Both the position numbers and the translations under genes were made by a program. From Cephalotus follicularis (lineage: Eukaryota > Streptophyta > Magnoliopsida > Oxalidales > Cephalotaceae): DNA of 64,000 nucleotides. Numbering within the stretch: position 1 is the first letter of the stretch; each line of letters starts with the position of its first letter. The stretch is taken from the NCBI GenBank assembly GCA_001972305.1, contig BDDD01000044.1, positions 62,001-126,000 of the forward strand, given 5' to 3'. The notes beneath the pieces are model-generated. The model searched no databases. It was not told the DNA's origin and saw nothing but the letters and a program-made list of their open reading frames with translations. Positions 33,401 through 44,014 of the stretch are shown piece by piece.

Positions 33401-33942
33401 TCATGGTCAACCAACCAATCAGACATTCGATCATTATCAATACACACCCTCCATCCTATTTTATCTTTAGTAGGGAAAAAGTTATTTTCGAGGGTGGTGT
33501 GAGGGTGAAACGGCGTGCTAAGCTTGTTAGTGAAATGGGATAGATCATCCCATTGACTATCCAAAATAGAATCATTGATCCCATCATCCAACCAACTCAG
33601 AATTCCTTTTTGTGTGACCTCTAATTCCTCGAATTCTTTCAAACATTCCATGAAGTCTCTATCAAAATCTTCATCAAAGTACGTTTGGTCAGGCGTGGCA
33701 AGTTTGTGAGTGTAATGGGATAGATGATCCCATTCACTATCCGAAGTTGGCTCATTGAGCTTATTTTTCAGCGACATTAATGCTTCCTCATTTTCCAACC
33801 ATGTTAATATTTCCTTTTGGGTAGCTTCCATGTCCTCAAATTGTCTCATACACTCAATGAGGTCGAGATCAATGTCGGTGTCAAAATTTGTGTCAAAAGT
33901 GTTAGGAATCGAATGTATTACATAGTCTTCATCGAAGTCAGC
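33401..33942 (-). pseudogene. pol: Acidic linker and decayed RT start of element C
   Basis: Downstream of the protease the minus strand encodes a Glu/Asp-rich stretch. Two related segments are seen, MRQFEDMEATQKEILTWLE and FEELEVTQKGILSWLDD, showing an internal duplication. Then comes GWRVCIDNDRMSDWLVDHDY, recognisable as RT GWRVCIDYRKLN joined by deletion to the (R)L.GHDY.C.LDG motif, with the intervening residues missing. The catalytic YxDD region is absent. Confidence 0.65.
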
Positions 33943-34510
33943 TTAATGCTTTCCCAAACGGAAAATGTTAAAGTCCATTGACGACTTTCCAAAACTAAAC
34001 TTCATGAGACCATTTCGGCAATTTATCAATGCATTACTAGTGGCAAAAAATGGTCTACCAATGATAACTGGGATTTGATCTTTTATATTCACAACAGGTT
34101 GGGTATCTAGTACGATGAAGTTGACAGGAAAGAAAAACTCACCGACCTTGATCAAAACATCCTCAAATTCCCCCCTTGGTACTTTTACATACCTATCAGC
34201 TAATTGCAAAGTCAATGTGGTTGGGCGCAACCCTCCTAAACCAAGTTGATCAAAAACAGAAGAAGGCAACAAATTCACACTTGCTCCTAAATCGAGCAAA
34301 GCATGTTCAATTTTGGTATTCCCAATGACACAAGAGATTGTTGGGTAGCCAGGATCTTTATACTTTTGAATCTTGGGTTGTGAGATAATCGCAGTGACAT
34401 TGGCTACCAAGAAAGCCTCTTTCGGTGTTTGAAGGATCCTCTTTTTCGTTCATAATTCTTTTATGACTTTTGCATTAGAGGGCACCTAAGTGTTGAGTAT
34501 TTATTTGGAC
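33943..34510 (-). pseudogene. pol: Aspartic protease of element C
   Basis: The minus strand reads a decayed KVIKEL(C)TKKRTLQTPKEA, YKDPGYPTISCVIG and then the active-site segment ALLDLGASVNLLPSSV. QLADRYVKVPRGEFEDVLI, FIVLDTQ and IIGRPFFATSNALI follow. This is the Athila-type protease, whose active Asp lies in LLDLGAS. The open part is 155 codons (34410-33943) and ends at TAA after RLGKH. Confidence 0.85.
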
Positions 34511-35406
34511 ATGCTTAAACAAATCGATGATCTTTTCCATTGCGGAGCCTTTCTTACTTTGCAATCTTCTTGGGAAAGGGGTTGCGGGATAATATGAATG
34601 CTCAGATAACGCCACTGGTTATTCCTTCTTCTTCTTCTTCTTCTCTTCTTTGTCCTTCTTTTCTAGTTGTGCACTTGCATTCGTTGGTTACGGAAAGCAG
34701 TCAACCAATTATTGTTGAAAGTTTTCATGCGCCAAGGACTCTTCCAACTGTTCACTGTCATTTTCAATTTGATCTGCAAGTTGGTATTCATTTCCACTCC
34801 GTAGGGAAAAAACTTGTTTTGATTGTCCCGAAGAAGAAGAGGGGCATTGTAGGTTAGATGGTGGTTGGATGTCCATGGGCTGATTCATGGTCCTTCTAGG
34901 ATTCGAGTTTGACTGGGAGGGAATTTTTCCTTTCTCTGGCGTATGAAACGTAGATGCTAGCTAAGAGATTTGCTTCTCCATGTTGTGCTGACTAGTCATA
35001 ACAGTGGTCATGAGAAGCTCCATGCTCTTTTCTAACGAGGAAATCCTAGACATGTCTTCCCTTTTGTTCAACAATCCAGATGATTGTTGATTTTAAAATT
35101 GATTTTGTGGGAAGGATGGTTGGACATCATTTGAATTCGGGGGAAACCTTTGATAAGTCTATTGTGGTGCAGACTGGTTAGCGAAGCTCAAAGGTAGCCC
35201 CAAAAAGTTTGACGGTTGACCAAAAAAATTTGATGGTCTTCTTTGGTTACGCCCTTGACTCCATGAGAAGTTTGGATGATTTCTCCAACCCGGATTGTAA
35301 GTGTTACTATACGAGTTGTATTGATTCATTGCAGACACGTTCTCATGAGGATAATGATTTCAATGTAGTTATCCCATTCTTCAACAACATGACTAGGGGA
35401 CTGGCA
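34511..35406 (-). pseudogene. gag: gag C-terminal linker of element C
   Basis: Low-complexity coding decay lies between gag and protease. On the minus strand a Lys/Glu run corresponds to the (CTT)n microsatellite at 34625-34645. Before it, NKREDMSRISSLEKSMELL and MTSQHNMEKQIS are visible, a coiled-coil-like segment typical of Athila gag. Many stops. No zinc knuckle seen. Confidence 0.6.
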
Positions 35407-36250
35407 CTAGGAACACAGAGGGACGCTTTGATTGACGAGATTTACTTGCTTGGGACCCCCAACTATCGACTCCAATCTAGTGATGAGGTTGTCTAACTGT
35501 GCCTCCTTAGCAACTGGTCCCTCTATAACGTACCCCTTACTTTGTAACGCTCTATCAGAAACTTGAGTGGACTCCCACTCCATAGTTCGCTCACCCAAAT
35601 CTAGAAGGAAATTCCAAGCCTGGTTCTCATCGGTGTACGAGGTGAACCCATCAGGACACATCGACTCGACCAATTGCTTGGTCGGGTAGTCGATGCCTTT
35701 GTGGATGATTTGGTACAAATGCCATGTGTTCAAACTATGATGTGGACATTCTAAGATAAGGTCTTTGAAATGTTCCATGCATCAAGAAAATGATTCATTG
35801 GGTCGCTGGCGAAACTGGAGAATGTCATTCCTAAGCATATTGGTTTTATGAAGAGGAAAGAAGTTCTTTAGGAACGAGATTGTGAACTGATCCCATGTAG
35901 AGATGGAATTAGTGGGGAGACTATATAGCCACTTCTTAGCTCCATCTTTAAAAGCAAAGTTAATGAATCGCAACTTGATATCATCATCAGATAGTTGCTG
36001 GAGTTTCATGAGGGCACACACCTCCTTGAACTCTCGAAGGAAGAGATATGTATCATCATTGGGTAATCCATGAAAGTGTGGGAGAATGCTAATGAACTGG
36101 GATTTCAACTCAAAAATGTTCCCTTGAGGCGCAGGCAACATGATACTGGATGGTTACGCTATCCTTGCGGGATAGAATTTATCGCGAAGAGTTTGAATTG
36201 GGCGCGCGTCAGCCATTGGTGCAATTGGTGGGTTAATTCTTTCTAAGAGA
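35407..36250 (-). pseudogene. gag: gag N-terminal domain of element C
   Basis: The minus strand starts with TLRDKFYPARIA, a stop, then MLPAPQGNIFELKSQFIS, ILPHFHGLPNDDTYLFLREF, LKDGAKKWLYSLP with a Phe/Lys variation, and SWDQFTISFLKNFFP. After a TGA (about 35777-35779) it continues CPHHSLNTWHLYQIIHKGID. These match the Athila/Tat-type gag domain that builds the particle. Internal stops disable it. Confidence 0.8.
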
Positions 36251-36309
36251 TTATTGCGACCACCCACCCAATCAGGCATACACTAAAGAAAGCACTAACG
36301 AACGTATAA

Positions 36310-37092
36310 TGTAATACCCCGATTCGTTGTCGATAAGTTAGTCGTTAAATGTTTTGTTTTTGTCATATGTTATATGTTATTGTTCCGTCAGACCGTTTGA
36401 ATATGTTTTTGATAAATTTTTCACGTTATGTTCTAGGCATTAAGCGTCGACGCCTTTGTCTTAACCGTCGAAGCCTTAGCAGTGTTGTTTCTCGTTTTTC
36501 TTCCAGTATTGAAAACGTCGACGCCTTGTTATGACATCGGCGCTTTGGTATGAAAGGGCTTAAGCGTTGAAGCTTTTACGTTACCGTCGATGCTTTAGTC
36601 AATTTTCCTTATTTGTGTGGTCTCTGACTTTGTAAGGAAAGTGGGATTTTCTTTCCATAATCCCGTTATTTGTTTCCTTCTATGTTTGCCACATTTTCTG
36701 CTCATTTGGAAAGCTTTAATCCTACACGTTTTTTGCCATTAAAACTCTAGACTTCAACCTTTTAAAACACCACTCCTGCATTGTTTTCAAAAACCAGAAG
36801 CAGCCATTTTCTTACTCCATGTTCATCGTCTTCTTTATCTGTTTTCATCATCTTGAGGTATACACTGATTGTGAGTTTTGATTTCTATTATTTTACCATT
36901 GTTTTATCAAATAGAGAGTTTTAGATTTCCACAGTCATCTATGAAAATCGTTTTTTATTATGTAATGTCTGAAACCATGTTTTTAAAAGTATCTATATTG
37001 TTTTGATGATTACAGTATGCTTATCACTGCGTTTTAGATCATTACATCGATGGTTTTAAACAGAGAATCACATTTTATAACATATCTACCAC
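36310..37092 (+). mobile_element. LTR M, 5' part, cut by copia L
   Basis: It starts TGTAATACCCCGATTCG, preceded by TATAA (a candidate duplication whose partner is not in view). It carries a palindrome cluster 135-290 bp from its start and a donor-like TTGAG|GTATAC at about 36858. After 783 bp it is interrupted by copia L at 37093. The remainder of M was not found in the window. Confidence 0.75.
36440..36600. repeat. GTCGAC palindrome cluster in LTR M
   Basis: GCGTCGACGCC, CCGTCGAAGCC, ACGTCGACGCC, ACATCGGCGC, GCGTTGAAGC and CCGTCGATGC lie here. The first pair is 21 bp apart and the second about 20 bp. Confidence 0.75.
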
Positions 37093-37682
37093 TGTTGAAG
37101 GGTACACAAAAGGCAACCAAGATGTGGGTGAATTGGTTTTGAAGAAAATAACCACCATTTTTAATTATTCAAAACAATAATGACAAAAACAAACAAATTA
37201 CTCTAAACAGTAAAATAAATAGCAAATAAAGTAAAGAGTAAGAGATAGAGAAATGCAAACGAGTTTACAGTGGTTCAGCAAACCATGCCTACATCCACTC
37301 TCCCAAGTCGCGCTTCAGGTTCCACTAGAATGTAATCCCCCGATCACAAATAACGATTCTGAATTGTTACAAGCTGAATCCTAACTCAGATTTTTTACGA
37401 GCTAAATCCTAAATCGGATATTTTATGAGCCAAATCCTATCTCGGATTTTCAAAATCTAAATCCTAAAATTGGGTAAGGTACTAATGACCTAGGGTATAC
37501 AATGGATTTCTGAGTGTTTGTAATGTTTAAAAACCTCTCAAAAAGTTGAATAACAAAAACAGTAATTGCTCAAAGGATCTCAGAAAAGAACTTCGTAAAC
37601 TATAGCTCAAAACTATTCTTTCTTGCTCTTGTATAGCTTGGATATTGCTTGTGTGAGTAGTTGATTATTTCTTCATGGTTTG

Positions 37683-40455
37683 TGTAACACCCCCGGACGG
37701 CGGGAGTCGTCACAGGTCATAACACATAACTTAACATAACATCACTTTATTAGCCAAAACGTGGCGGTCATAGCATAACTGAAAAACTATAAAAATTTAA
37801 CAATAAAGCATTTTCGGAAAGACTTAAACATATACAAGTTTCAAATTTAAAACATAAAACATAAGTATCATTGTTTATGACCAGTAGACATAAAAACACA
37901 AGGATCGCACTCCTTGGGATCCAAAGACATAGGGTAGTCATCTCTCATTCACACATTTCCCCGCTGCTCCCGATAACCTGCCGAATGGAAAACAAAAACG
38001 CGGCTGAGCAAACCTCAGTACGGATAAGGAAAAATAAAAACAGTGAATGATAAATTTTAAAAGCAGTAAGATTTCAATAAAATTCATAACAGAAATCTTA
38101 AGCAATTAAAATAGTTAAATCATATTCAAATATCCATAAAATAAAAATTTCATATCTTTCGAAACAATTATGAAACATTTCAAAAATGTCATTTTACGAT
38201 TCATAAGTCATACTGTGCCACATACATATCACATTTCACATCATATATTCGCAAGGGAGGCGCTAATTACACATGCCCACTAGAATTGAAGTGTACGACA
38301 CTACACAAGTCAATTCTCACATATCACATATCAGATCATACATCAGATCACATATCATATACTAGAATCGATTCATACGCCTCTATCACATAGCGGATCC
38401 ATAAATCCACCTCGTGGGATTTATTTATAACATTCAGAGACGCCGTAGACTAATCACACCGCTACGGAAGTGTCATGTCCCCGTGCTAGGCCTAAGACAT
38501 GCCTATGGTATGCCCCATAGGTGGGTACAATACTCAGTATTCAATCATTTCGAAAACATTGATTTATCAATTTAAAAACACATAAATATATACTTTCACA
38601 AAACATTTTTGAAAATCGTTCACAACGATATCATATCATATATTTGATAACCAAATCATCATCTCTTTTATACTTCGCTATAAAGAGGTGATCATAACAT
38701 ATCGTAACATATCGTATCATTTCGTATCATATGAATAAAGTCTGAATCATTCATAAATATCCAAACCAACTTTATTTTCGAAACATGTCAAAACCATAAA
38801 AAATTTCCAAGTTCATAAATGAAGAAGAATAGTGTAAAGCAAAACTGTTTTCAATTTGAAAAATCAGATAGCCAAGGAAACGATAGAAATCCGTACATTA
38901 TGCGTTCACAATGTACTTATAGATATATGATTTAAATCAATCTCCACTTGAAGCACAACAATCTAAAAGACACCCAAAATGATTCATATAAGGGTCCAAG
39001 AAACATCAGAGACATTAAACAGACTCATTACTGTGTTTGGAAAAGACTCGGATAGATTCGAGGAACAAATGAATCAAAACAGTTGAAAACAGTACTTTTC
39101 TAGGCAAAACAGCCGACTGTTACAGAGCACCAGCCGACTGGGGAAGCTTGGCAGTCGACTAATCCCAAGGGCCAGTCGACTACACAAGACAGACTGCAGG
39201 CAGTTGACTGTCACATCGATCCAGTCGACTACACAACCCAAGACAGTCGACTATGTTCATATGGCAGTCGACAACACATCCAATCCAGCCGACTGTCCAC
39301 ATGAACAGCCGACTGTTCTAGACGATAGAACAACAGAAAATTGGCAATTTCATACAGAAGATAGTTTAAATGATTACCACATCAAACCAGAAACACAAGG
39401 ACATAAACATATGACACTATATGATATTTAGATGACAAAGGAACACATATTTGACATGGAATAAGATGATCAGTGGCTTAACTTCCAAGGAAGACAATAA
39501 CTCTCTAAGCATAAGCCTATGTTCAAGTCTGATTTTAGTTCATTATCACTTAACAGGTATTTAAAACCAGATTATGACATGTGTAGGTGTATAAAATATG
39601 TTGACAGGTTTACTAACACCATGACAGAACATATATATACATAGGAAATCAAAACTTAGAGAACACTAAGAATACTAACAACAAAACCAAAAGACTAGTG
39701 AACCGAATCATTACAGGGGAATCACTAACCTGCGATGACTATCCAGAATCCAGAAAACATAACAAGAACACCACACTAATTTGTTACTTGGCTGTGAACA
39801 AAACAGAAGAAGAAGAAAACCAAAATACTTAACAGTCTTAACAAACTAAAGGAACTCAACCAAATAACAATGGAGGACTAAGATTACCTCTGTAGACTGA
39901 TGAACCACTCCACAGCAATTCACACAGGCTTCCAAAGGGCAAAATTTGTCAGTGGCACCTAACAGAAAAAGGGAGACACATATAAGATGGTAATGTCACT
40001 CTCCAAAAGGGAAAGGAGAAGACAAAATATGCCCACATATGGAAGAAGAGGAGACAAGAATCAGTTTTATATGGAAAGGGAAGATTGAAGACGTGTGGAA
40101 TTTATGAGGGAAAGAGAGAGCTTCGGGAGAGGAGAGGAAGAAAGAAAGGAAAGAAAAGAAGAAAGAAGAAGGAAAAGGAAAAGGAAGAAAAAGAAAGAAA
40201 ATAAATTAAAATGAAATGTTTTAATAATGTTTAAAAGTTATAAAATAAAATAAAGTTTTGATAAAATAAAATTTATAAATATAAGTCCAACCCACATAGC
40301 AATAACATATCAAAATATTTAGGCTGGTATCAAAAAGTCCAAATCACATAGGCCCAAAACACAGGGCAACCGGACATTAAAAATTAATAAAACTAAAAGC
40401 CCGAAACGAACACATAAAAGTCCGTAAAACACATACGAATAAGTAGGGTATTACA
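37683..40455 (-). mobile_element. Solo LTR F (A-like Tekay family)
   Basis: The 2773-bp LTR is in minus orientation (plus strand TGTAACACCCCC to GGGTATTACA) with GTTTG on both sides (37678-37682, 40456-40460). In its own orientation it begins TGTAATACCCTACTT and shares the GATACCAGCCTA stretch and the GGTTTGCTCAGCCG box with element A, so it is a diverged relative. No internal region, hence solo. Confidence 0.95.
39105..39330. repeat. GTCGAC palindrome array in LTR F, the most regular one
   Basis: Ten sites of the form AG(T/C)CGACTG lie here. Core-to-core distances, counted left to right, are 21, 21, 21, 28, 21, 22, 21, 21 and 20 bp. Confidence 0.9.
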
Positions 40456-40617
40456 GTTTGAGCCTCTATTTATAGCTTTCAGATGAATATTACCGTTGCT
40501 ATAGACCAGGAATCGTTAGAGAGGCATTTGAATCAAGTATGGAAAGGATCACACCATTTCAGCACCTTCAATTTTTCCAGATTTCATGTCTGGCTATCAA
40601 TGTCATTAACGTGTACG

Positions 40618-41065
40618 CATGGCGTTGACGTCTATCTACTTATGCTTTAACTCCTATGGCTTTCTGCATTGATACTCAAAGATCTTGTTCATATTTAGTT
40701 CTATTTATGTTGACACACATCTGTGGCGTTGACGTATAGAGAAAAGATGTTGACGCCATAATGTCTTTGCGTTAACGTATAAACTCCCTGTCTGAAATGT
40801 GCACCGTTTGCTTTGACGTCTTGATATGGCATTGACGTCTATAGACAAGGTGTTGTCTCCACTTGTTTTCTACATTAACGTCCAAACCACTATCACCTTT
40901 TGACGTTGACGTCTTTCCTCATGTCGTTGATGTAAATCATAAGTTTCCCAGCACGTTGACGCGAATAAAGATCACGTGGACGAGGATCATCTTTCCAAGC
41001 CCAAAATATGTACTTATTCCCAGCACGTTGATGCCTAAAACTTAGTCGTTGATGCCAAAAAGACT
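40618..41065. repeat. Palindrome array with lost CpG in the copia L LTR
   Basis: About 17 sites of the form GCGTTGACGTC or CGTTGATGCC lie here. The core is almost always TTGAC or TTAAC instead of TCGAC, as expected from C-to-T decay of methylated CpG. Distances of 21 bp recur (for example 40988... region: GTTGACGCG to GTGGACGAG, and GTTGATGCC to GTTGATGCC). Confidence 0.75.
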
Positions 41066-41107
41066 GATATGCAAGTTTTAGCTTTCTTACATTGCAAGTT
41101 AACTTTG

Positions 41108-43463
41108 TGTAAAGACCTGAATTCCCCTTCTTTACTGTTTGGCACTGTTCATGCATATATTTCAATGTATTGAACTGTATTGTACCGTATTGAACTGTAT
41201 TGGATAATTGAAGGCTATCATATTGAGGTATTTTTGTACCTACTGCTTATAGTATTGATCATATGCATGTATAGTCAGGAGATTCGGGAAGAGTTTTGGA
41301 ACTTTGGCTGGATTGACTATATAAGCCAATCCCTTAGCCATTTCTCCTCATTTCTCTCATTTCCCATTCTCTCTCTACCCTTCTCCTTCTCTCCCTCTCT
41401 CTCTCCCAGTCGAGCAGCCTTTCTCCTCATCCCTAGCAGCTTCAGATTTCTCCTCCAGCAACAAACAACAATTGCAAGTCCCCTCTTGGCAGCTTGAACA
41501 AGAAAACAAAAGGTTTTGGGTGTTTCTAGCCATTATTGATTGGAAGCTCAGCTATTCAAGCTCCAATTATTTATAGGATTTGTTTACTTAAATTGCCTAC
41601 TGCTAGCATGATTGATTGATTGAATTGAATGCTCGTATTGAATGGAATTGTGGTATGAGGGTTTTCAAATGGAATCCTTGATATAACTGATCTAGGAATA
41701 TTGAAACTGTAAATTAAAGGTTGTAACAAGTTTTACTAACCTTAAAGGAGTAATTTTAACCCTTGGTCTTCAAAGAATAGCTTTAAATTGCATTTTGACC
41801 TGCGATCGGCTACTTTTTCTGCTAAAAACTGGTTTTTCCTAGCACAGACGTCGACACCTAACCCATTGGCGTCAACGCCTTGAGCTTTTGAACTGTTTTA
41901 CTATGGTTTTATCTGACGTTAGTGTCAACGCGTATCCTTGGCATTGACGCCTATGACCTGGGATTCTTTCTCCCAGGAAAAACATCAACGTAAATCAATC
42001 AGCCATCTCAGTGTCAACGTTTTTGGTTTACGTGTCGACGCCTTGACCCAAGGACGTCAATGTCTAAACCCATTGGTTCATAGAAAGGTGAAGCGCATAG
42101 ATGCCTACATCAACGCCTAAACCTACTGGTTTTTAAAAAATTGATGCGCATCAAGGCCTCCTGCCAAGGACGTTGATGCCCATTAGCCTATTATTGAAAG
42201 TGAATGTTAATCGTCGATGCGTATAGCCATACCGTCGACGCTTAATGCCCTGTTTTGGAAAATTGATGTTTTAAAGCTAGATTTCAACTCCTTTTTACAT
42301 TGCCGCTTGACCTGAGCCTCACTTGAGGTATTCAAGCATTTGAAAATAGTTTTCAATAGTTTTAATGATTGTATTGACATATTGATTGATTGATTTGTTG
42401 AGCCATAAGTGTCATGAATGTAAGTTCGGATAGTTTGATGCACACTCCCATTTTCCTCTTAGATATCACCACTTACTAGCATTGTACTAAGAGATTGATT
42501 GTATTGTATGAATTCTATAGAGTGACCCTATGATTCACATTGGCGTGTTAGGTTGTAGACTCTATCCACGTATCTCATCGATCATTTCATTTATTGTATT
42601 GTCTTGCTGACAAGCATTATTGATTGATTGATGATTGATGCTCCCTGAGTGCCGTAGCTCCTCGACGGTTGTAGCTCCCCGACGGCAGAAGCTCATCGAT
42701 ATTGTATTGACCCAGACGTAGGCTAGAAGATCTATGAGTCCCAAACCTGATCAGTCTGAGATAAGTAGATAGATCTCCCACCCTTTTTGAAGGACTACTT
42801 CCGTGGGATTGATTATTGTCATTGATTGACATTGTATTGACCGAGGTCGCACGCTCTATAGGATATGATTGATTGATTGGGTATTTTATACACCACCACC
42901 GAGTGTCTGCTATTGATTGATTATTATAGATCCTATCTGTATGCTCTGTTATGGGCCTGTGCCATATGAATAGTTAGATCACCCATTGTATGCATGCACT
43001 TACCATATCAGGCATTGATATTGTACATAGCACATTGATATTGCACATTGTACATGCATTCATGTTGCATGGCGGTTCTGCTTAGCTTTTGACTAACCCC
43101 ATCCTACGGGGTGGGGCTGTGTGTGCATTTTGTGTGGCACAGGTACGCCAACAAGTAGCATCGGATAGAGGAATTGAAGATTTGATTTGACCGCATGACC
43201 ATTTTGTTTGGCAAAGCTTGTACTGTATATTGTATCAAAAGGACTGATAAATGTATTGTATTGAAAATGGCGTGTATTGTATTGATGGAAGAGTGTATGG
43301 ATGAAAGGTTAATGTATTGGTTTACAAGAGAACTATTGTACCTTCCGCATATTGAAAACTTTTAAGTTTTTTCGCATTTTTATTTTGCTAGTCCTGACCA
43401 TTGTATTGTGTATTGGTTTGAGAGTAATGTCATGTGTCCGTCCTCCGGGCGCGGGGTGTTACA
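41108..43463 (+). mobile_element. Solo LTR K
   Basis: The 2356-bp LTR runs from TGTAAAGACCTG to GGGGTGTTACA with CTTTG on both sides (41103-41107, 43464-43468). A CT-rich leader is at about 41340-41410, and a palindrome array lies at 41845-42245. The many ATTGATTG and TTGTATTG steps give it a simple-sequence character. There is no interior, hence solo. Clade is uncertain; the ends fit the Tekay LTRs nearby. Confidence 0.94.
41845..42245. repeat. GTCGAC palindrome array in LTR K, partly decayed
   Basis: Sites GTCGACACC, GTCAACGCC, GTCAACGTT, GTCGACGCC, GTCAATGTC, GTCGATGCG and GTCGACGC lie here. Spacings of 21, 21, 22 and 21 bp occur between neighbours. About half the cores have lost the CpG (TCAAC). 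Confidence 0.8.
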
Positions 43464-43550
43464 CTTTGTTGGAGATTCCTTCACATCAAACACACAGATT
43501 AGGTATTTTGTAATCATCAAAACAAAGATTGTAACACATAAATGTCAACA

Positions 43551-43565
43551 ATCTCCCCCTTTTTG
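43551..43565 (-). promoter_or_regulatory. Polypurine tract of copia L
   Basis: The minus strand reads AAAAAGGGGGAGAT immediately before the LTR, preceded by the TCATCATC context common in this group of copia elements. Confidence 0.9.
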
Positions 43566-43909
43566 ATGATGACAAAATATTTACAATAGGGAGGTATAAA
43601 GCATTTAACATAAACTTTTAACATATGTAAAAATTGACTTGTGCAATAAGTTATACCAATACAAACTATGCATACATATACCAACTCAAATAAATTTCAA
43701 CTCCCCCTTAATATGATATCGATATATCAAAAACTCCCGCTTAATGTAAAAACTCAAACAATTCATATCAAGAAATTCAAAACACACTCCCCTTTTTAAA
43801 CAGCAACAAAAAACATTTTTTTTTATTAAACACTCTCCCCCTTTTTGGAAATCATCAAAAGGGATAAAATAATTTCTCCCCTTAAACAATAACAAAGATG
43901 CATATGAAA
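43566..43909 (-). other. 3' untranslated part of copia L
   Basis: The A/T-rich stretch lies between the pol stop and the PPT. It contains several AAAGGGGGAG- or GGGGAG-like purine runs on the minus strand (about 43700, 43735, 43787, 43835 and 43875), apparently decayed duplicates of the PPT region. Confidence 0.6.
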
Positions 43910-44014
43910 CTATTCTATTTCACATAAACCTAGTTCCCTTCTAAGATGTGAGAATGTATTATCATCAAGTGGTTTGGTGAAAATATCTGCAATTTGTTCT
44001 TGTGTGGGAATGTA
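43910..44014 (-). pseudogene. pol: RNase H C-terminal end of copia L
   Basis: The minus strand encodes IPTQEQIADIFTKPLDD followed by NTFSHLRRELGLCEIE and TAG at 43910-43912, the standard end of copia pol. Solo LTR E separates it from the preceding codons at 47363 and beyond. The duplicated ATGTA at the junction is coding. This piece itself has no stop, so L may have been fairly young when E inserted. Confidence 0.9.

Larger units (their letters stand above)
8579..36309 (-). mobile_element. Element C: Athila-like Ty3/gypsy retrotransposon, split by A and B
   Basis: Element C reads on the minus strand. Its own sequence is 8579-11073, 24008-24197 and 33175-36309; the rest is insertions A and B. 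Gag and protease have Athila-type motifs, and the polypurine tract with its GAGGACAAGCAA context precedes a 1.5-kb LTR. It sits in the RNase H of copia I; the 5 bp before the LTR are TAGAT. The 5' LTR is not seen: LTR M begins at 36310, right after the gag leader. Most of RT, RNase H and integrase are missing. The right limit given is where C homology is lost. Confidence 0.75.
37093..43550 (-). mobile_element. 3' LTR of copia L, split by solo LTRs F and K
   Basis: In element orientation the LTR starts TGTTGACATTT at 43550 and ends CTTCAACA at 37093, with about 1.3 kb of its own sequence. Near the end is the segment CCATGCCTACATCCACTC (plus strand), which resembles a stretch common in copia LTRs. 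A dense array of decayed palindromes occupies 40618-41065. Confidence 0.8.

Noticed and set aside
34625-34645. CTT microsatellite as an independent feature
   Set aside because: On the minus strand it is the Lys/Glu-rich gag linker of element C, so it is described there.
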